From: Clostridium fallax
GTDB taxonomy: Bacteria > Bacillota > Clostridia > Clostridiales > Clostridiaceae
DNA length: 51,992 bases
Direction: 5' to 3'
Assembly: GCF_900129365.1 (NCBI RefSeq)
Contig: NZ_FQVM01000017.1
Span: 1-51,992 of the forward strand
The notes beneath the pieces are model-generated. The model was not told the origin of the DNA. It did not search any database and saw nothing but the letters and a program-made list of their open reading frames with translations. This document shows positions 1 to 8,706 of the stretch, in pieces (position 1 is the first letter of the stretch; the number at the start of each line of letters is the position of its first letter). The translations under genes were made by a program, and so were the position numbers.

Positions 1-149
1 AAGGATGCTTTTAGTTTTTATATAATCACTTATTCTTTTAAAAATTATTTTAAAATAAATTTTATATTATAATTTAGATTAAAACTTAATATGTAATATT
101 ATTTTTATGAAAATATTTCTTATATATATTATGTATAATATTTAAGTTT

Positions 150-422
150 TTAAACTTGCTCTTCAGTACAGCAATTAACTTCTGGAGTAACTAATTCTTT
201 TTCTGCTATTATATCTTCTATTAACTCTTTTGTTTCCATTAATTCTTCTAAATTCATATTTCTATAATCCTTTGAAATATTATTTGAAACATTAATTCCT
301 TGTTTTCTTAAGAAACTATCTACCTGTGTTTGATTTTTTTTATAAACATAATAACCTACAGCACATACGCCAACTCCTACTAAAGCACCTTTTATATGAT
401 CTTTATTAATTGATTGAAGCAT
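150..422 (-). CDS. Small membrane-anchored protein, possible PacL-like partner of the metal ATPase
   Basis: A 90-residue protein with one hydrophobic segment near the N-terminus (about residues 12-28, GALVGVGVCAVGYYVYKK), then a charged, probably helical tail rich in Glu (LEELMETKELIED) and a Cys pair near the end (residues 84-85). It is the last gene of the operon that encodes the P1B-type ATPase at 1328-3538. Known parallel: mycobacterial PacL proteins are small one-TM proteins encoded beside P-type ATPases such as CtpC, which they scaffold and supply with metal; Firmicute ATPase operons often carry similar small proteins. Layout and context match, but I see no firm sequence identity, so the role is inferred. 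The terminal Cys pair would be the candidate metal ligand. Confidence 0.6.
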   Translation of the reverse strand: MLQSINKDHIKGALVGVGVCAVGYYVYKKNQTQVDSFLRKQGINVSNNISKDYRNMNLEELMETKELIEDIIAEKELVTPEVNCCTEEQV

Positions 423-468
423 AAAAACTCCTCCTTAAAATTTTAAAATTTATATTAATAATATATAA

Positions 469-1326
469 TTAACTAATTACATTCCCTATGATGTGTTCAG
501 AGCCATCTTTCATTCTTATTGCATTATATCCATTAGAAAATCCAAAATATGCTCTTCCATTATTATTTATGCCAGTTTTAGTTACTAAAATTGATTTTCC
601 CATATTAATTTTTTCACTTTCTATAAATCTTGATATAAAAGTTTTTAAAAATCCTATTTTTTCATTGTTATCAATTGCCGGAAAAACAGAAACATTATAA
701 TAGGTTTCTCCACTACAAACATTTCTAATTTCATCTACCTTTAATATTATTTCATCATAAGATGTATTTAAAATATGTCGTCCAAAGGTAGTAAGCCATG
801 TTACTGCAGATGGTGCTATAAAGTTACCTTTTCTAATAGAATTTACAAGATACATAACAGACATAACCTCAGGATCTACAGTTCCTTTTTCATTTATTTC
901 TGAATAAGCATGTTCTCCAATAGCACCAATAGTAGTTCCCACTGCTATCCAATTTAAAAATTCTTGTACATTTTTAGGCCATAATATAAATTTTGATAAA
1001 GTAGCACCTAAAATTGCCGCTATAGAATAATAAGAAAGCATAGGCATTTCTCTTTTAGGACAATTTGAAACTATATTAATTGGATTATATCCATAACTTT
1101 TAGAATATACTATGGCTATTCTTATAAGCACTTCCTCTGACTTTATTTCAAATTCATCAAAATTAATAAGCAAACTTTTTGTTATAGAATTATATTTTAC
1201 AAACTTTATACCCTTATGTTCCTTTATCATATCTTTACTTTCTAAGATATTTTTTAAAGGATGAGATAATTTTACCCTTAACCTATTTGTTAGCCTATGA
1301 ACAATCACCATAGTTGGATTTTTCAT
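469..1326 (-). CDS. HMA2-domain membrane protein resembling the N-terminal half of the adjacent ATPase
   Basis: 285 residues. The N-terminus (about 5-85) has the HMA2-like pattern seen in its neighbours: HRLTNRLRVKLSHPL, later an NSITKSLLINFD strand. Hydrophobic segments follow (about 97-115 and 122-140), then a stretch (DPEVMSVMYLVNSIRKGN to about residue 186) that parallels residues around the first membrane helices of the downstream-half ATPase (NADTLTITSIIASILTGKG). No phosphorylation motif DKTGT, so it cannot pump. It lies one base from the ATPase gene and is co-transcribed. Probable accessory subunit of a metal efflux complex; metal unknown. The remaining C-terminal third (190-285) is not recognised. 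Confidence 0.6.
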   Translation of the reverse strand: MKNPTMVIVHRLTNRLRVKLSHPLKNILESKDMIKEHKGIKFVKYNSITKSLLINFDEFEIKSEEVLIRIAIVYSKSYGYNPINIVSNCPKREMPMLSYYSIAAILGATLSKFILWPKNVQEFLNWIAVGTTIGAIGEHAYSEINEKGTVDPEVMSVMYLVNSIRKGNFIAPSAVTWLTTFGRHILNTSYDEIILKVDEIRNVCSGETYYNVSVFPAIDNNEKIGFLKTFISRFIESEKINMGKSILVTKTGINNNGRAYFGFSNGYNAIRMKDGSEHIIGNVIS

Positions 1327-1327
1327 A

Positions 1328-3538
1328 TTATTTCCTCCTCTCCATATTAAAGAAAAGTAATCTTAATGAGTTTGATACTACAAATATGGTACTTGAATTA
1401 TGAAGTACAGCACCCCAAAAAACAGGTAAAACTCCTGCTGCACTAAGTATAAGTCCTAATGTATTTATACTTATAACTAGTCCAAAATTTTCTTTTACAA
1501 TATTCATTGTTCTTTTTGAAAGATCTACTGTTGTTGGAAGCATCATAGGATCATCACTTTGAACAGTAACATCTGCTGTTTCCATAGCTACATCTGTAAT
1601 TCCTCTTCCTAATGCAACTCCTACATCAGAATAAGCTAGTGCTGGAGCATCATTAATTCCATCTCCAACCATTATTACCTTAGAACCATTTGATTGTAAT
1701 TTTAAAACTGTTTTAGCCTTATCCTCTGGAAGTAATTCTGCTGCATAACTATCAACTCCCATTTTATTAGCTACTATTTCAGCCTGTTCTTTTAAATCTC
1801 CTGTTAATAACATGATTTCATCAATTCCTTGATATCTTAAGTTATTTAAGGATTTTTTCATATTATCTCTCATTCTATCTTGTATAGTTAAAAGTCCTAT
1901 AATCTTTAAGTTCTTAGAAACGTATATAACACTAAGTCCTTTAGACTTAAGTTTTTCAGCTTCAAGTTCTAATTCTTTAATATCTATATTATTTTCTGCC
2001 ATAAAGACTTTATTTCCTACTCTTATTATGTCATCCTTTATAGTTGTCTCTACTCCTCTTGCAATATACGTTTTAACTTCTCCATGAGTAGGAATAGATA
2101 ATCCTTCTAATTTAGCTTTAGATAATATAGCTACTGCCATAGGGTGACTTGATGTTTCCTCTGCTGCTGCTGAATATTTAATAATATCTTCTTCATTTAT
2201 ATTGTTAGCAGTTATAATATTAGTTACTTCTGGCTTTCCTTCTGTTAAAGTACCTGTCTTATCAAGCATTAAAGTATCTGATTCTGCTAAAGCTTCTATG
2301 TAATTTCCACCTTTAATAAGTACACCACTTCTTACAGCTGTATTTATAGCTGCGGAAAAAGCTGTTGCTGTTGATAGTTTAATACCACAGGAATAATCTA
2401 TAACAAGCATATTTAAAGCTCTTATAGGGCTTTTAGTTACTACATAAGTTATAGCTGAAAATACAAAGTTAAATGGTATTAAGTAAGATGAAAACTTATC
2501 TGCATAATCCTGTATATGAGCTTTTTGATAAGATGCGTCTTCAACTAAATTAATTATTCTAGAAACTACTGTATCATCTCCAGCCTTTTCCGTATAAACA
2601 GTTATATTTCCATTTTTCACAACAGTACCTGCAAAAACTTTACTATCTTTTCTCTTTATATCAGGCATAAATTCTCCTGTAACTGCTGCTTGATCAACAA
2701 CAGCTTCTCCAGAAACTACTAAACCATCAACACATATCTTTTCCCCTGTGTGAATTACAACTAAATCTCCTTTTTTAATTTCATTTATTCTAACCTTTTT
2801 TATAACGCCGCCTTTTAACTGTTTCCAAACGAATTCTTCATTTAAGCTTAATAAATTTTTTATAGAATCCCTTGTTTTCTTCATAGTATAGCTTGTCATA
2901 AATTCTGCTATATCCGAAAGAAGTATTATAGTTAAAGCGGATGTTCCTTTTCCTGTTAAAATACTAGCTATAATAGAAGTTATAGTTAATGTATCTGCAT
3001 TAGGCTTTAAAGTTTTTCTTAAACCTCCAATTCCAGTTTTAAACAGAGGCTTAGTTAAATACATTGAAGCTACTGCAGGTAAGGTTAAAAATCTTTTATG
3101 TATAGGAAGTGACTTCTCCATAAGACTTTCTTTATTATTTTTTATAATAGAATAGCCAATAACTACTGTAGTTAATAAAAGTCTTTTTACTATATCACCT
3201 ACAGTTTCCTCCTGGGGAGATCTTTCAATATTTAAAAGTTTTCCTTCTTCTTTTCTCTCCTCTTTATAAGCGACTAATGCATAGTAGGATAATAACTCTT
3301 CAAAAATCTTCAAAATTTCTTCTTGAGTAACAGCATTATTATCATAATAAATTAAAATATTTTCAGTTATTATATTTAGCCTTGCACTTTTTATAAAATC
3401 TATCTTTATTAATTTATTTTCTATTTGATTTTTAAAAGGTTTTAAATATTTTAAAGCTCTACATCCTATACGTATTCTTCCTTGTATGGTATGTATTATA
3501 TGTCCCTTAAGCAAAGGAACTTTTTTAGTAAATAGCAT
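1328..3538 (-). CDS. P1B-type heavy-metal-transporting ATPase, CtpC-like
   Basis: A 736-residue metal pump of the cytoplasmic membrane. Seen in order: N-terminal HMA2-like domain (HTIQGRIRIGCRAL, about residues 15-28) without CxxC; membrane helices; actuator loop with VTGE; phosphorylation site DKTGTLTEG; nucleotide-domain HP motif (SSHPMA); hinge GDGINDAPALAYSDVG; two C-terminal helices. The metal-site helix reads DYSCGIKLSTATA where most P1B pumps have CPC, so metal specificity cannot be assigned by analogy to Cu or Zn/Cd pumps. The actuator loop (GEKICVDGLVVSGEAVVDQAAVTGE region) and N-terminus resemble mycobacterial CtpC, linked to Zn/Mn. It is the core of a five-gene operon whose other members look like dedicated accessory proteins. 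Family assignment is firm; substrate is not. Confidence 0.9.
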   Translation of the reverse strand: MLFTKKVPLLKGHIIHTIQGRIRIGCRALKYLKPFKNQIENKLIKIDFIKSARLNIITENILIYYDNNAVTQEEILKIFEELLSYYALVAYKEERKEEGKLLNIERSPQEETVGDIVKRLLLTTVVIGYSIIKNNKESLMEKSLPIHKRFLTLPAVASMYLTKPLFKTGIGGLRKTLKPNADTLTITSIIASILTGKGTSALTIILLSDIAEFMTSYTMKKTRDSIKNLLSLNEEFVWKQLKGGVIKKVRINEIKKGDLVVIHTGEKICVDGLVVSGEAVVDQAAVTGEFMPDIKRKDSKVFAGTVVKNGNITVYTEKAGDDTVVSRIINLVEDASYQKAHIQDYADKFSSYLIPFNFVFSAITYVVTKSPIRALNMLVIDYSCGIKLSTATAFSAAINTAVRSGVLIKGGNYIEALAESDTLMLDKTGTLTEGKPEVTNIITANNINEEDIIKYSAAAEETSSHPMAVAILSKAKLEGLSIPTHGEVKTYIARGVETTIKDDIIRVGNKVFMAENNIDIKELELEAEKLKSKGLSVIYVSKNLKIIGLLTIQDRMRDNMKKSLNNLRYQGIDEIMLLTGDLKEQAEIVANKMGVDSYAAELLPEDKAKTVLKLQSNGSKVIMVGDGINDAPALAYSDVGVALGRGITDVAMETADVTVQSDDPMMLPTTVDLSKRTMNIVKENFGLVISINTLGLILSAAGVLPVFWGAVLHNSSTIFVVSNSLRLLFFNMERRK

Positions 3539-3552
3539 TCTTTAAAACCTCC

Positions 3553-3942
3553 TTATAATTTAGTAACCTCTTCCTTTAACTTTTGCTCTAAAGTGTTTAT
3601 AACGTATTCTAGATTAGTCTCTCCATATTGTTGTATTAATTTTAAATTTTTAATTACCACATCTATTACTGTGTTTATCCATTTTAAGACTTTTTCTTCA
3701 TATACTTTGTTTGTATCATAGTTTACAAGTATTGTTCCTATTACATAATTAAAAGTTACATCTTCTATTCCATCTAATATTTTTATACCTTTAACTACAA
3801 ACTTATCATAATGTCTAAATTCTTCTGGAATATTTACTGAAGTTGGTACCTTTAGTCTTATTCTTCCTGGAATTTTATGAATTACCTTAACCTTTGCAAA
3901 ATGTTTTATTATGTATGACTTAAAATCTAACATCTTTTTCAC
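3553..3942 (-). CDS. HMA2-like domain protein of the metal ATPase operon
   Basis: 129 residues, soluble by appearance. Residues 18-34 carry KVIHKIPGRIRLKVPTS, the signature of the HMA2-type ferredoxin fold found in the three other large proteins of this operon; a second conserved strand (IGTILVNYD) follows at about 88-96. The CxxC metal site of classical HMA domains is absent. The start has an AGGTG ribosome site a few bases upstream. Placed 14 bp upstream of the ATPase gene. Likely a partner or regulatory domain for the pump; a direct metal-binding role is doubtful without cysteines. Confidence 0.7.
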   Translation of the reverse strand: MKKMLDFKSYIIKHFAKVKVIHKIPGRIRLKVPTSVNIPEEFRHYDKFVVKGIKILDGIEDVTFNYVIGTILVNYDTNKVYEEKVLKWINTVIDVVIKNLKLIQQYGETNLEYVINTLEQKLKEEVTKL

Positions 3943-3955
3943 CTCAAAATATAAA

Positions 3956-4522
3956 TTATATAAAAGAATATGCCCACCACAAACAAGTTATACCACTTAT
4001 ATTAAGCTGTGGACTTATTTTTAGCCTATAAATCCCTAATCCTATTAAAGAAATCATAATTATATTTTTCATATCTAAAATTCCTTTAGTTTTATCATAT
4101 ACAGCTAAATTTAAAGAATCCTTTATATTTTTTACTTCCTTTGTAACTATAGGTTCTATTTCTTTTTGTATTTCATTTTCTAAACCTAAAAGTCTTATTA
4201 TTATACCTATTAGTAGAATAGGCTTTATTTTTTCCTCATTATATTTAATCAAAATTGTTCCTATTTTAAAGTTTATTTCTACAGTATTTATTTCATCTAT
4301 TTTATTTAGTTGTTCTAAAACTCCATAGCCTTGCTCTTCATTTTCTATTAAAGAAGGAATTTTTAATCTTAACCTACCTTCTATATAATGTTTAACCTCT
4401 AAAGTTCCTCTAAAATTAGGTAAATTTAAAGCCGGTTTATTATTGCATTCATTATTAGTAATTTTATTTAAAACTATTCCACCTAAAGAATAAAAAAGAA
4501 ATTTAATTGCCCAATTATTCAA
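3956..4522 (-). CDS. HMA2-like domain protein with C-terminal membrane segment
   Basis: 188 residues, first gene of the metal operon. The start is TTG, chosen because AGAGGTG lies just upstream and no better start exists. The N-terminus has a short hydrophobic stretch (AIKFLFYSLGGIVL); residues about 43-60 hold the shared pattern VKHYIEGRLRLKIPSL with the following strand IGTILIKYN; the C-terminus has one or two hydrophobic segments (NIIMISLIGLGIYRL, ITCLWWAYSFI). It again resembles the region of the ATPase from the HMA2-like domain into the first membrane helix. No catalytic motif. Inferred accessory factor of the metal pump. Confidence 0.65.
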   Translation of the reverse strand: MNNWAIKFLFYSLGGIVLNKITNNECNNKPALNLPNFRGTLEVKHYIEGRLRLKIPSLIENEEQGYGVLEQLNKIDEINTVEINFKIGTILIKYNEEKIKPILLIGIIIRLLGLENEIQKEIEPIVTKEVKNIKDSLNLAVYDKTKGILDMKNIIMISLIGLGIYRLKISPQLNISGITCLWWAYSFI

Positions 4523-4579
4523 AAAATCACCTCTTAAAATTTGTACATAAATATTATTTTATAATATTTTCCTCTATAA

Positions 4580-4608
4580 AATTTATAAATTCTCATTGTT
4601 TTTTTCAA
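4580..4608 (-). promoter_or_regulatory. Candidate sigma-A promoter of the metal-transport operon
   Basis: On the minus strand TTGAAA (4603-4608) is followed after 17 bases by TAAATT (4580-4585), about 60 bases before the TTG start of the first gene. The rest of the 307-bp gap 4523-4829 is A+T-rich and holds the phosphorylase terminator (4717-4751); I see no operator palindrome for a metal sensor. Confidence 0.35.
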
Positions 4609-4716
4609 CAAAATACCTATTTATATTAAATTCTACATAATATTATTAATATTTTAAGTTAAAATAATAGTTTTTTAATACTTTTAAGTTAAATAATTCA
4701 TTTATTACAAAAGAAA

Positions 4717-4751
4717 AGCATCCTTTTAACAATTAGTTAATAAAGGATGCT
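4717..4751 (-). terminator. Rho-independent terminator of the maltodextrin operon
   Basis: Inverted repeat AGCATCCTTT / AAAGGATGCT (arms 4717-4726 and 4742-4751) with inner pairing TAAC/GTTA, followed on the minus strand by TTTTCTTTT. It lies about 80 bases past the end of the phosphorylase gene. Confidence 0.85.
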
Positions 4752-4829
4752 ATTTTTAATTCTATTTTTTAATTTGTATTTTTATAAGTATGACTTTTAA
4801 ATTTAAGATCATAATCCTATTTATTGTGA

Positions 4830-7193
4830 TTATTTATTTTTGCAAGGTTTTATTCCCCAAATATCATTACTATATTCCATTATAGTTCGATCACTAGAGA
4901 ATATACCTGCATTACAAGTATTTAAGAAGCACTTTTTAGCCCATAAAAGTTTATCTTGATAAGCTTTAAATACCTTATCTTCCTCTTCTCTAAATCCATG
5001 AAAATCTGCTAGTAGAAAATATTGATCTCCCTCTTTTAATAATGAATTATATAAATCTTCAAACATTCCTGTTTCTCCATCATCAAAAGTTCCATCTATT
5101 AAAGTATTTATAACTCTCTTTAAAGCTTCTTCACTTTCATAATATTTTTCTGGATCATAATCATCTTTGATTTTTTCAATATCTTCAACTCTTAATCCAA
5201 ATATAAAGTTATTTTCATCTTTACTTTCCCTAACTATCTCTACATTAGCTCCATCATATGTTCCAAAGGTTGGTGTTCCATTTAACATAAACTTCATATT
5301 TCCTGTACCTGAAGCCTCTTTTCCTGCTGTAGAGATTTGTTTTGAAATATCTGCTGCTGGAAATAATTTTTCTGCATAAGATACTCTATAGTTTTGCACA
5401 AATACAACTTTCATTTTCTTATTTACTTCTTCATCATTATTTATAAGTTTTGCTATTTCATTTATAAACTTAACTATAGCTTTAGCCCTTTCATAACCGG
5501 GGAAAGCCTTAGCTCCAAATATAAATGTAACCTTTGGTATATTCATATTTGGATTTTCTTTTAATCTATAATATAAATCTAAAATATATAATCCATTTAA
5601 TAATTGTCTTTTATATTCATGTAATCTCTTTATTTGTATATCAAATAAAGAATCTGGATCTATTTCAATTCCTTCTTTTTCTTTTATATATTCTGCAAGC
5701 TCACTCTTTTTTATATGTTTAATATCCATAAATTTTTTTAAAATTTTTTCATCATTAGCATACTTTTCTAATTCTTTTAATTTAGATAAATCTTTAACCC
5801 AATCCTCACTACCTAAGAGTTCTGTAATTAAAGCTGATAATTCTTGATTACATAGTCTTAACCATCTTCTTGGAGTTATTCCGTTAGTTTTATTTTGAAA
5901 TTTTTCAGGATATAATTCATACCAATTGTGAAGTTCAGTATTCTTTAAAATATCAGTATGTAACTTTGCAACACCATTTACTGCAAAGGATACATATATA
6001 GCTAAATTAGCCATTCTTACTAAATCATCATTAATTATTCTAAATTCTTCTATAGCTTCTTCACTATATCCCTTTTCTTCTAGCTCTTTTACAAATATTG
6101 AATCTATATTTTCTATTATTTCTAAAATTCTTGGGAATAATTTTCTTATTAATTCTACATCCCATTTTTCTAAAGCTTCTGCTAAAATAGTATGGTTAGT
6201 GTAACCAAAAACTCCCTTAGAAATTTCTAAAGCTTTATTAAAGTCCATTCCTTCCTCATCTACTAAGATTCTTATAAGCTCTGGAATTGCAAGAACTGGA
6301 TGAGTGTCATTTAATTGAACAGAATGCATAACTGAAAAATTTAACAAATCATTATTCCACATTTTTTTATGAGTTCTTATTATATCTTGAAGTGAAGCTG
6401 ATACTAAGAAGTATTGCTGTTTAAGTCTTAAAAGTTTTCCTTCCTCATTTGAATCATTTGGATATAAAACTCTTGATATATCTTCTGCCCTATTTTTTTC
6501 TTCTAAAGCTTCATCATATTTTTGATCATTGAAAAGATTAAAATCGAATTCTACTACTGGTTCACATTTCCAAAGTCTTAATGTATTTATATTTTTTGAT
6601 TTATAACCTATTATTGGAGTATCATAAGGAATAGCTTTAACCTTTTCATCTTTAAAGTTAATAACTACCTCTTCATCTGTTTTTCTTATGCTCCAAGGAT
6701 CACCATATTTTAGCCAATTATCTGCATCTTCAACTTGAAAACCATTTTGGAATTTTTGATTAAAAAGGCCATTACTATATCTTATTCCATATCCCATTAA
6801 TGGAACTTCCATTGATGCTGCTGAATCCATAAAACAAGCTGCAAGTCTACCTAACCCACCATTTCCAAGGCCTGCATCTTCTTCAATTTCTTCAATTTTA
6901 TTAATATCTATATTAAATTCTTTAAGTACTTCTTTAACTTCATCATAAAGCCCTAAACTTATTAAATTATTTCCTAAAGCTCTTCCCATTAAATATTCTG
7001 CTGAAAAATAATAAGCATTTTTTTCTTTATTATATAATTTAGTAGTTGTGTTCCAATCATGTACTATATTTTCTAATAAAGCCATAGATACAGCATTAAA
7101 AACTTCAAAATCTTTAGCATTATCTATATTCTCTTTACCATACTTCACCTTTAAATATCTTAATATGTCTTTCTTTAATTCTTCTCTTGTCAT
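4830..7193 (-). CDS. glgP: Glycogen/maltodextrin phosphorylase
   Basis: GT35 phosphorylase releasing glucose-1-phosphate from alpha-1,4-glucans. About 787 residues, normal family length. The pyridoxal-phosphate signature EASGTGNMKFMLNGT is present with its Lys, as are GNGGLGRLAACFMDS near the N-terminus and HEYKRQLLN. I place the start at 7193 (MTREELKK), four bases after the amylomaltase stop, because GAAGGTG precedes it; an ATG seven codons upstream at 7214 lacks a clear ribosome site. Last gene of the LacI-regulator-led operon, so it probably works on maltodextrins with amylomaltase (a MalP role) rather than only on stored glycogen. Confidence 0.95.
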   Translation of the reverse strand: MTREELKKDILRYLKVKYGKENIDNAKDFEVFNAVSMALLENIVHDWNTTTKLYNKEKNAYYFSAEYLMGRALGNNLISLGLYDEVKEVLKEFNIDINKIEEIEEDAGLGNGGLGRLAACFMDSAASMEVPLMGYGIRYSNGLFNQKFQNGFQVEDADNWLKYGDPWSIRKTDEEVVINFKDEKVKAIPYDTPIIGYKSKNINTLRLWKCEPVVEFDFNLFNDQKYDEALEEKNRAEDISRVLYPNDSNEEGKLLRLKQQYFLVSASLQDIIRTHKKMWNNDLLNFSVMHSVQLNDTHPVLAIPELIRILVDEEGMDFNKALEISKGVFGYTNHTILAEALEKWDVELIRKLFPRILEIIENIDSIFVKELEEKGYSEEAIEEFRIINDDLVRMANLAIYVSFAVNGVAKLHTDILKNTELHNWYELYPEKFQNKTNGITPRRWLRLCNQELSALITELLGSEDWVKDLSKLKELEKYANDEKILKKFMDIKHIKKSELAEYIKEKEGIEIDPDSLFDIQIKRLHEYKRQLLNGLYILDLYYRLKENPNMNIPKVTFIFGAKAFPGYERAKAIVKFINEIAKLINNDEEVNKKMKVVFVQNYRVSYAEKLFPAADISKQISTAGKEASGTGNMKFMLNGTPTFGTYDGANVEIVRESKDENNFIFGLRVEDIEKIKDDYDPEKYYESEEALKRVINTLIDGTFDDGETGMFEDLYNSLLKEGDQYFLLADFHGFREEEDKVFKAYQDKLLWAKKCFLNTCNAGIFSSDRTIMEYSNDIWGIKPCKNK

Positions 7194-7197
7194 TTTA

Positions 7198-8682
7198 TTA
7201 TTCACACCTTCCATACAGCTTATTTAACTCATATATTTTTTTAGATAATTCTTCATTTAAACTACTTTTATCCATTCTCCACTTCCAATTTTCACCTATA
7301 GTAGAGGGTAAATTCATTCTTGCTTCATTTCCTAGATTTAAAAAATCTTGCATAAGAGTAACTGATAACATTCCAACGCTGCTCCAAGCTCCTCTAATAA
7401 AGCCCCAATTATATCCTTCTTCTTCTGTTAACTTTAAATATTTTTTACAGAACTCTATATCATTTTTAGAGCCTGTTTTTTCAAACCAACCTCTAAAAGT
7501 ATCATTGTCATGAGTACCTGTATATACAATACAATCCTTATCATAATTATGAGGTAAATAGTCACTTTCCTCTCTTTCATCAAAGGCAAATTGTAATACC
7601 TTCATTCCAGGAAATCCACTATCTTTTCTAAATTTAATAACCTCTGAAGTTAAAAATCCTAAGTCTTCCGCTATTATATTAACTTTTCCCAACTCCTTTT
7701 CTATTGCATTAAATAGTTTCATTCCCGGTCCTTTAACCCATTCTCCATTTACAGCCGTTTCTTCTCCATAAGGAATTTGCCAATAAGATTCAAAACCTCT
7801 AAAGTGGTCTATTCTTATTACATCATAAAGCTTTAAACTTTCCTTGATCCTATTAATCCACCATCTATATCCAGTATTTTCTAAATAGTCCCACCTATAA
7901 ATAGGATTTCCCCAAAGCTGCCCTGTAGCAGAGAAAGCATCTGGAGGACATCCAGCTACTTTAATTGGTACCTTCTTTTCATCTAATAAAAATATTTCAG
8001 GGTTAGCCCAAGCATCTGCACTATCTTCTGATACATATATTGGAATATCTCCTATAATCTTAATACCTAATGAATTAACATAATTTTTTAAGTTATTCCA
8101 CTGCTTAAAGAATATATATTGAATAAATATCCAATACTCTATTTCATCTTTTAGTTTTTCTTTGTATTTATTTAAAGTTTTTTCTTCTCTAACTTTTATA
8201 TCTTCATCCCAACTTTGCCAACTTTTTAAATTAAATTCACTTTTAATAGCCATATAAGATGCATAATCTTCAATCCAAAGTGAATTTTCCTTTTTAAAGT
8301 TCTCTATTTCTTCTCTATATTTTTCTTTTCCATTTTTATAAGCTATTTTTAATACTTTAAATTTCTCATTAAATAACTTTTCATAATCTACATATAATTG
8401 ATTATCTCCAAAATTTATATTTTCATAATCAGATTTTTGTAATAATCCATCTTTTTCTAATATATCAAAATCTATAAAATACGGATTTCCTGCAAAGGCT
8501 GAAAAAGATTGGTAAGGAGAATCCCCATAACTTGTTTGACCCAAAGGCAATATCTGCCAGTATCCTAATCCTGATTTTTTTAAAAAATCTGCAAAATCAT
8601 ACGCTTCTTTTCCAAAGGTTCCTATACCATAATCTCCTGGTAAAGAAGATATGTGCATAATCACACCACTACTTCTCTTCAT
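7198..8682 (-). CDS. malQ: 4-alpha-glucanotransferase (amylomaltase)
   Basis: GH77 enzyme transferring alpha-1,4-glucan segments, turning short maltodextrins into longer phosphorylase substrates plus glucose. 494 residues, typical of the compact bacterial type. The N-terminus reads SGVIMHISSLPGDYGIGTFG; catalytic motifs include IRIDHFRGFESYW (nucleophile Asp), EDLGFLTSEV (acid/base Glu) and YTGTHDNDTFRGW. Lies between the GH31 gene (24 bp upstream) and the phosphorylase gene (4 bp downstream). The MalQ-MalP pair is a standard maltodextrin module. Confidence 0.95.
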   Translation of the reverse strand: MKRSSGVIMHISSLPGDYGIGTFGKEAYDFADFLKKSGLGYWQILPLGQTSYGDSPYQSFSAFAGNPYFIDFDILEKDGLLQKSDYENINFGDNQLYVDYEKLFNEKFKVLKIAYKNGKEKYREEIENFKKENSLWIEDYASYMAIKSEFNLKSWQSWDEDIKVREEKTLNKYKEKLKDEIEYWIFIQYIFFKQWNNLKNYVNSLGIKIIGDIPIYVSEDSADAWANPEIFLLDEKKVPIKVAGCPPDAFSATGQLWGNPIYRWDYLENTGYRWWINRIKESLKLYDVIRIDHFRGFESYWQIPYGEETAVNGEWVKGPGMKLFNAIEKELGKVNIIAEDLGFLTSEVIKFRKDSGFPGMKVLQFAFDEREESDYLPHNYDKDCIVYTGTHDNDTFRGWFEKTGSKNDIEFCKKYLKLTEEEGYNWGFIRGAWSSVGMLSVTLMQDFLNLGNEARMNLPSTIGENWKWRMDKSSLNEELSKKIYELNKLYGRCE

Positions 8683-8706
8683 TTTTATACCATCCTTTTT
8701 GTAAAC

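Noticed and set aside
1..20. AAGGATGCTTTT followed by a T-rich run at the left edge
   Set aside because: It looks like the right arm and T-run of a terminator for a gene left of the window, but the other arm is not visible, so I do not list it as a feature.
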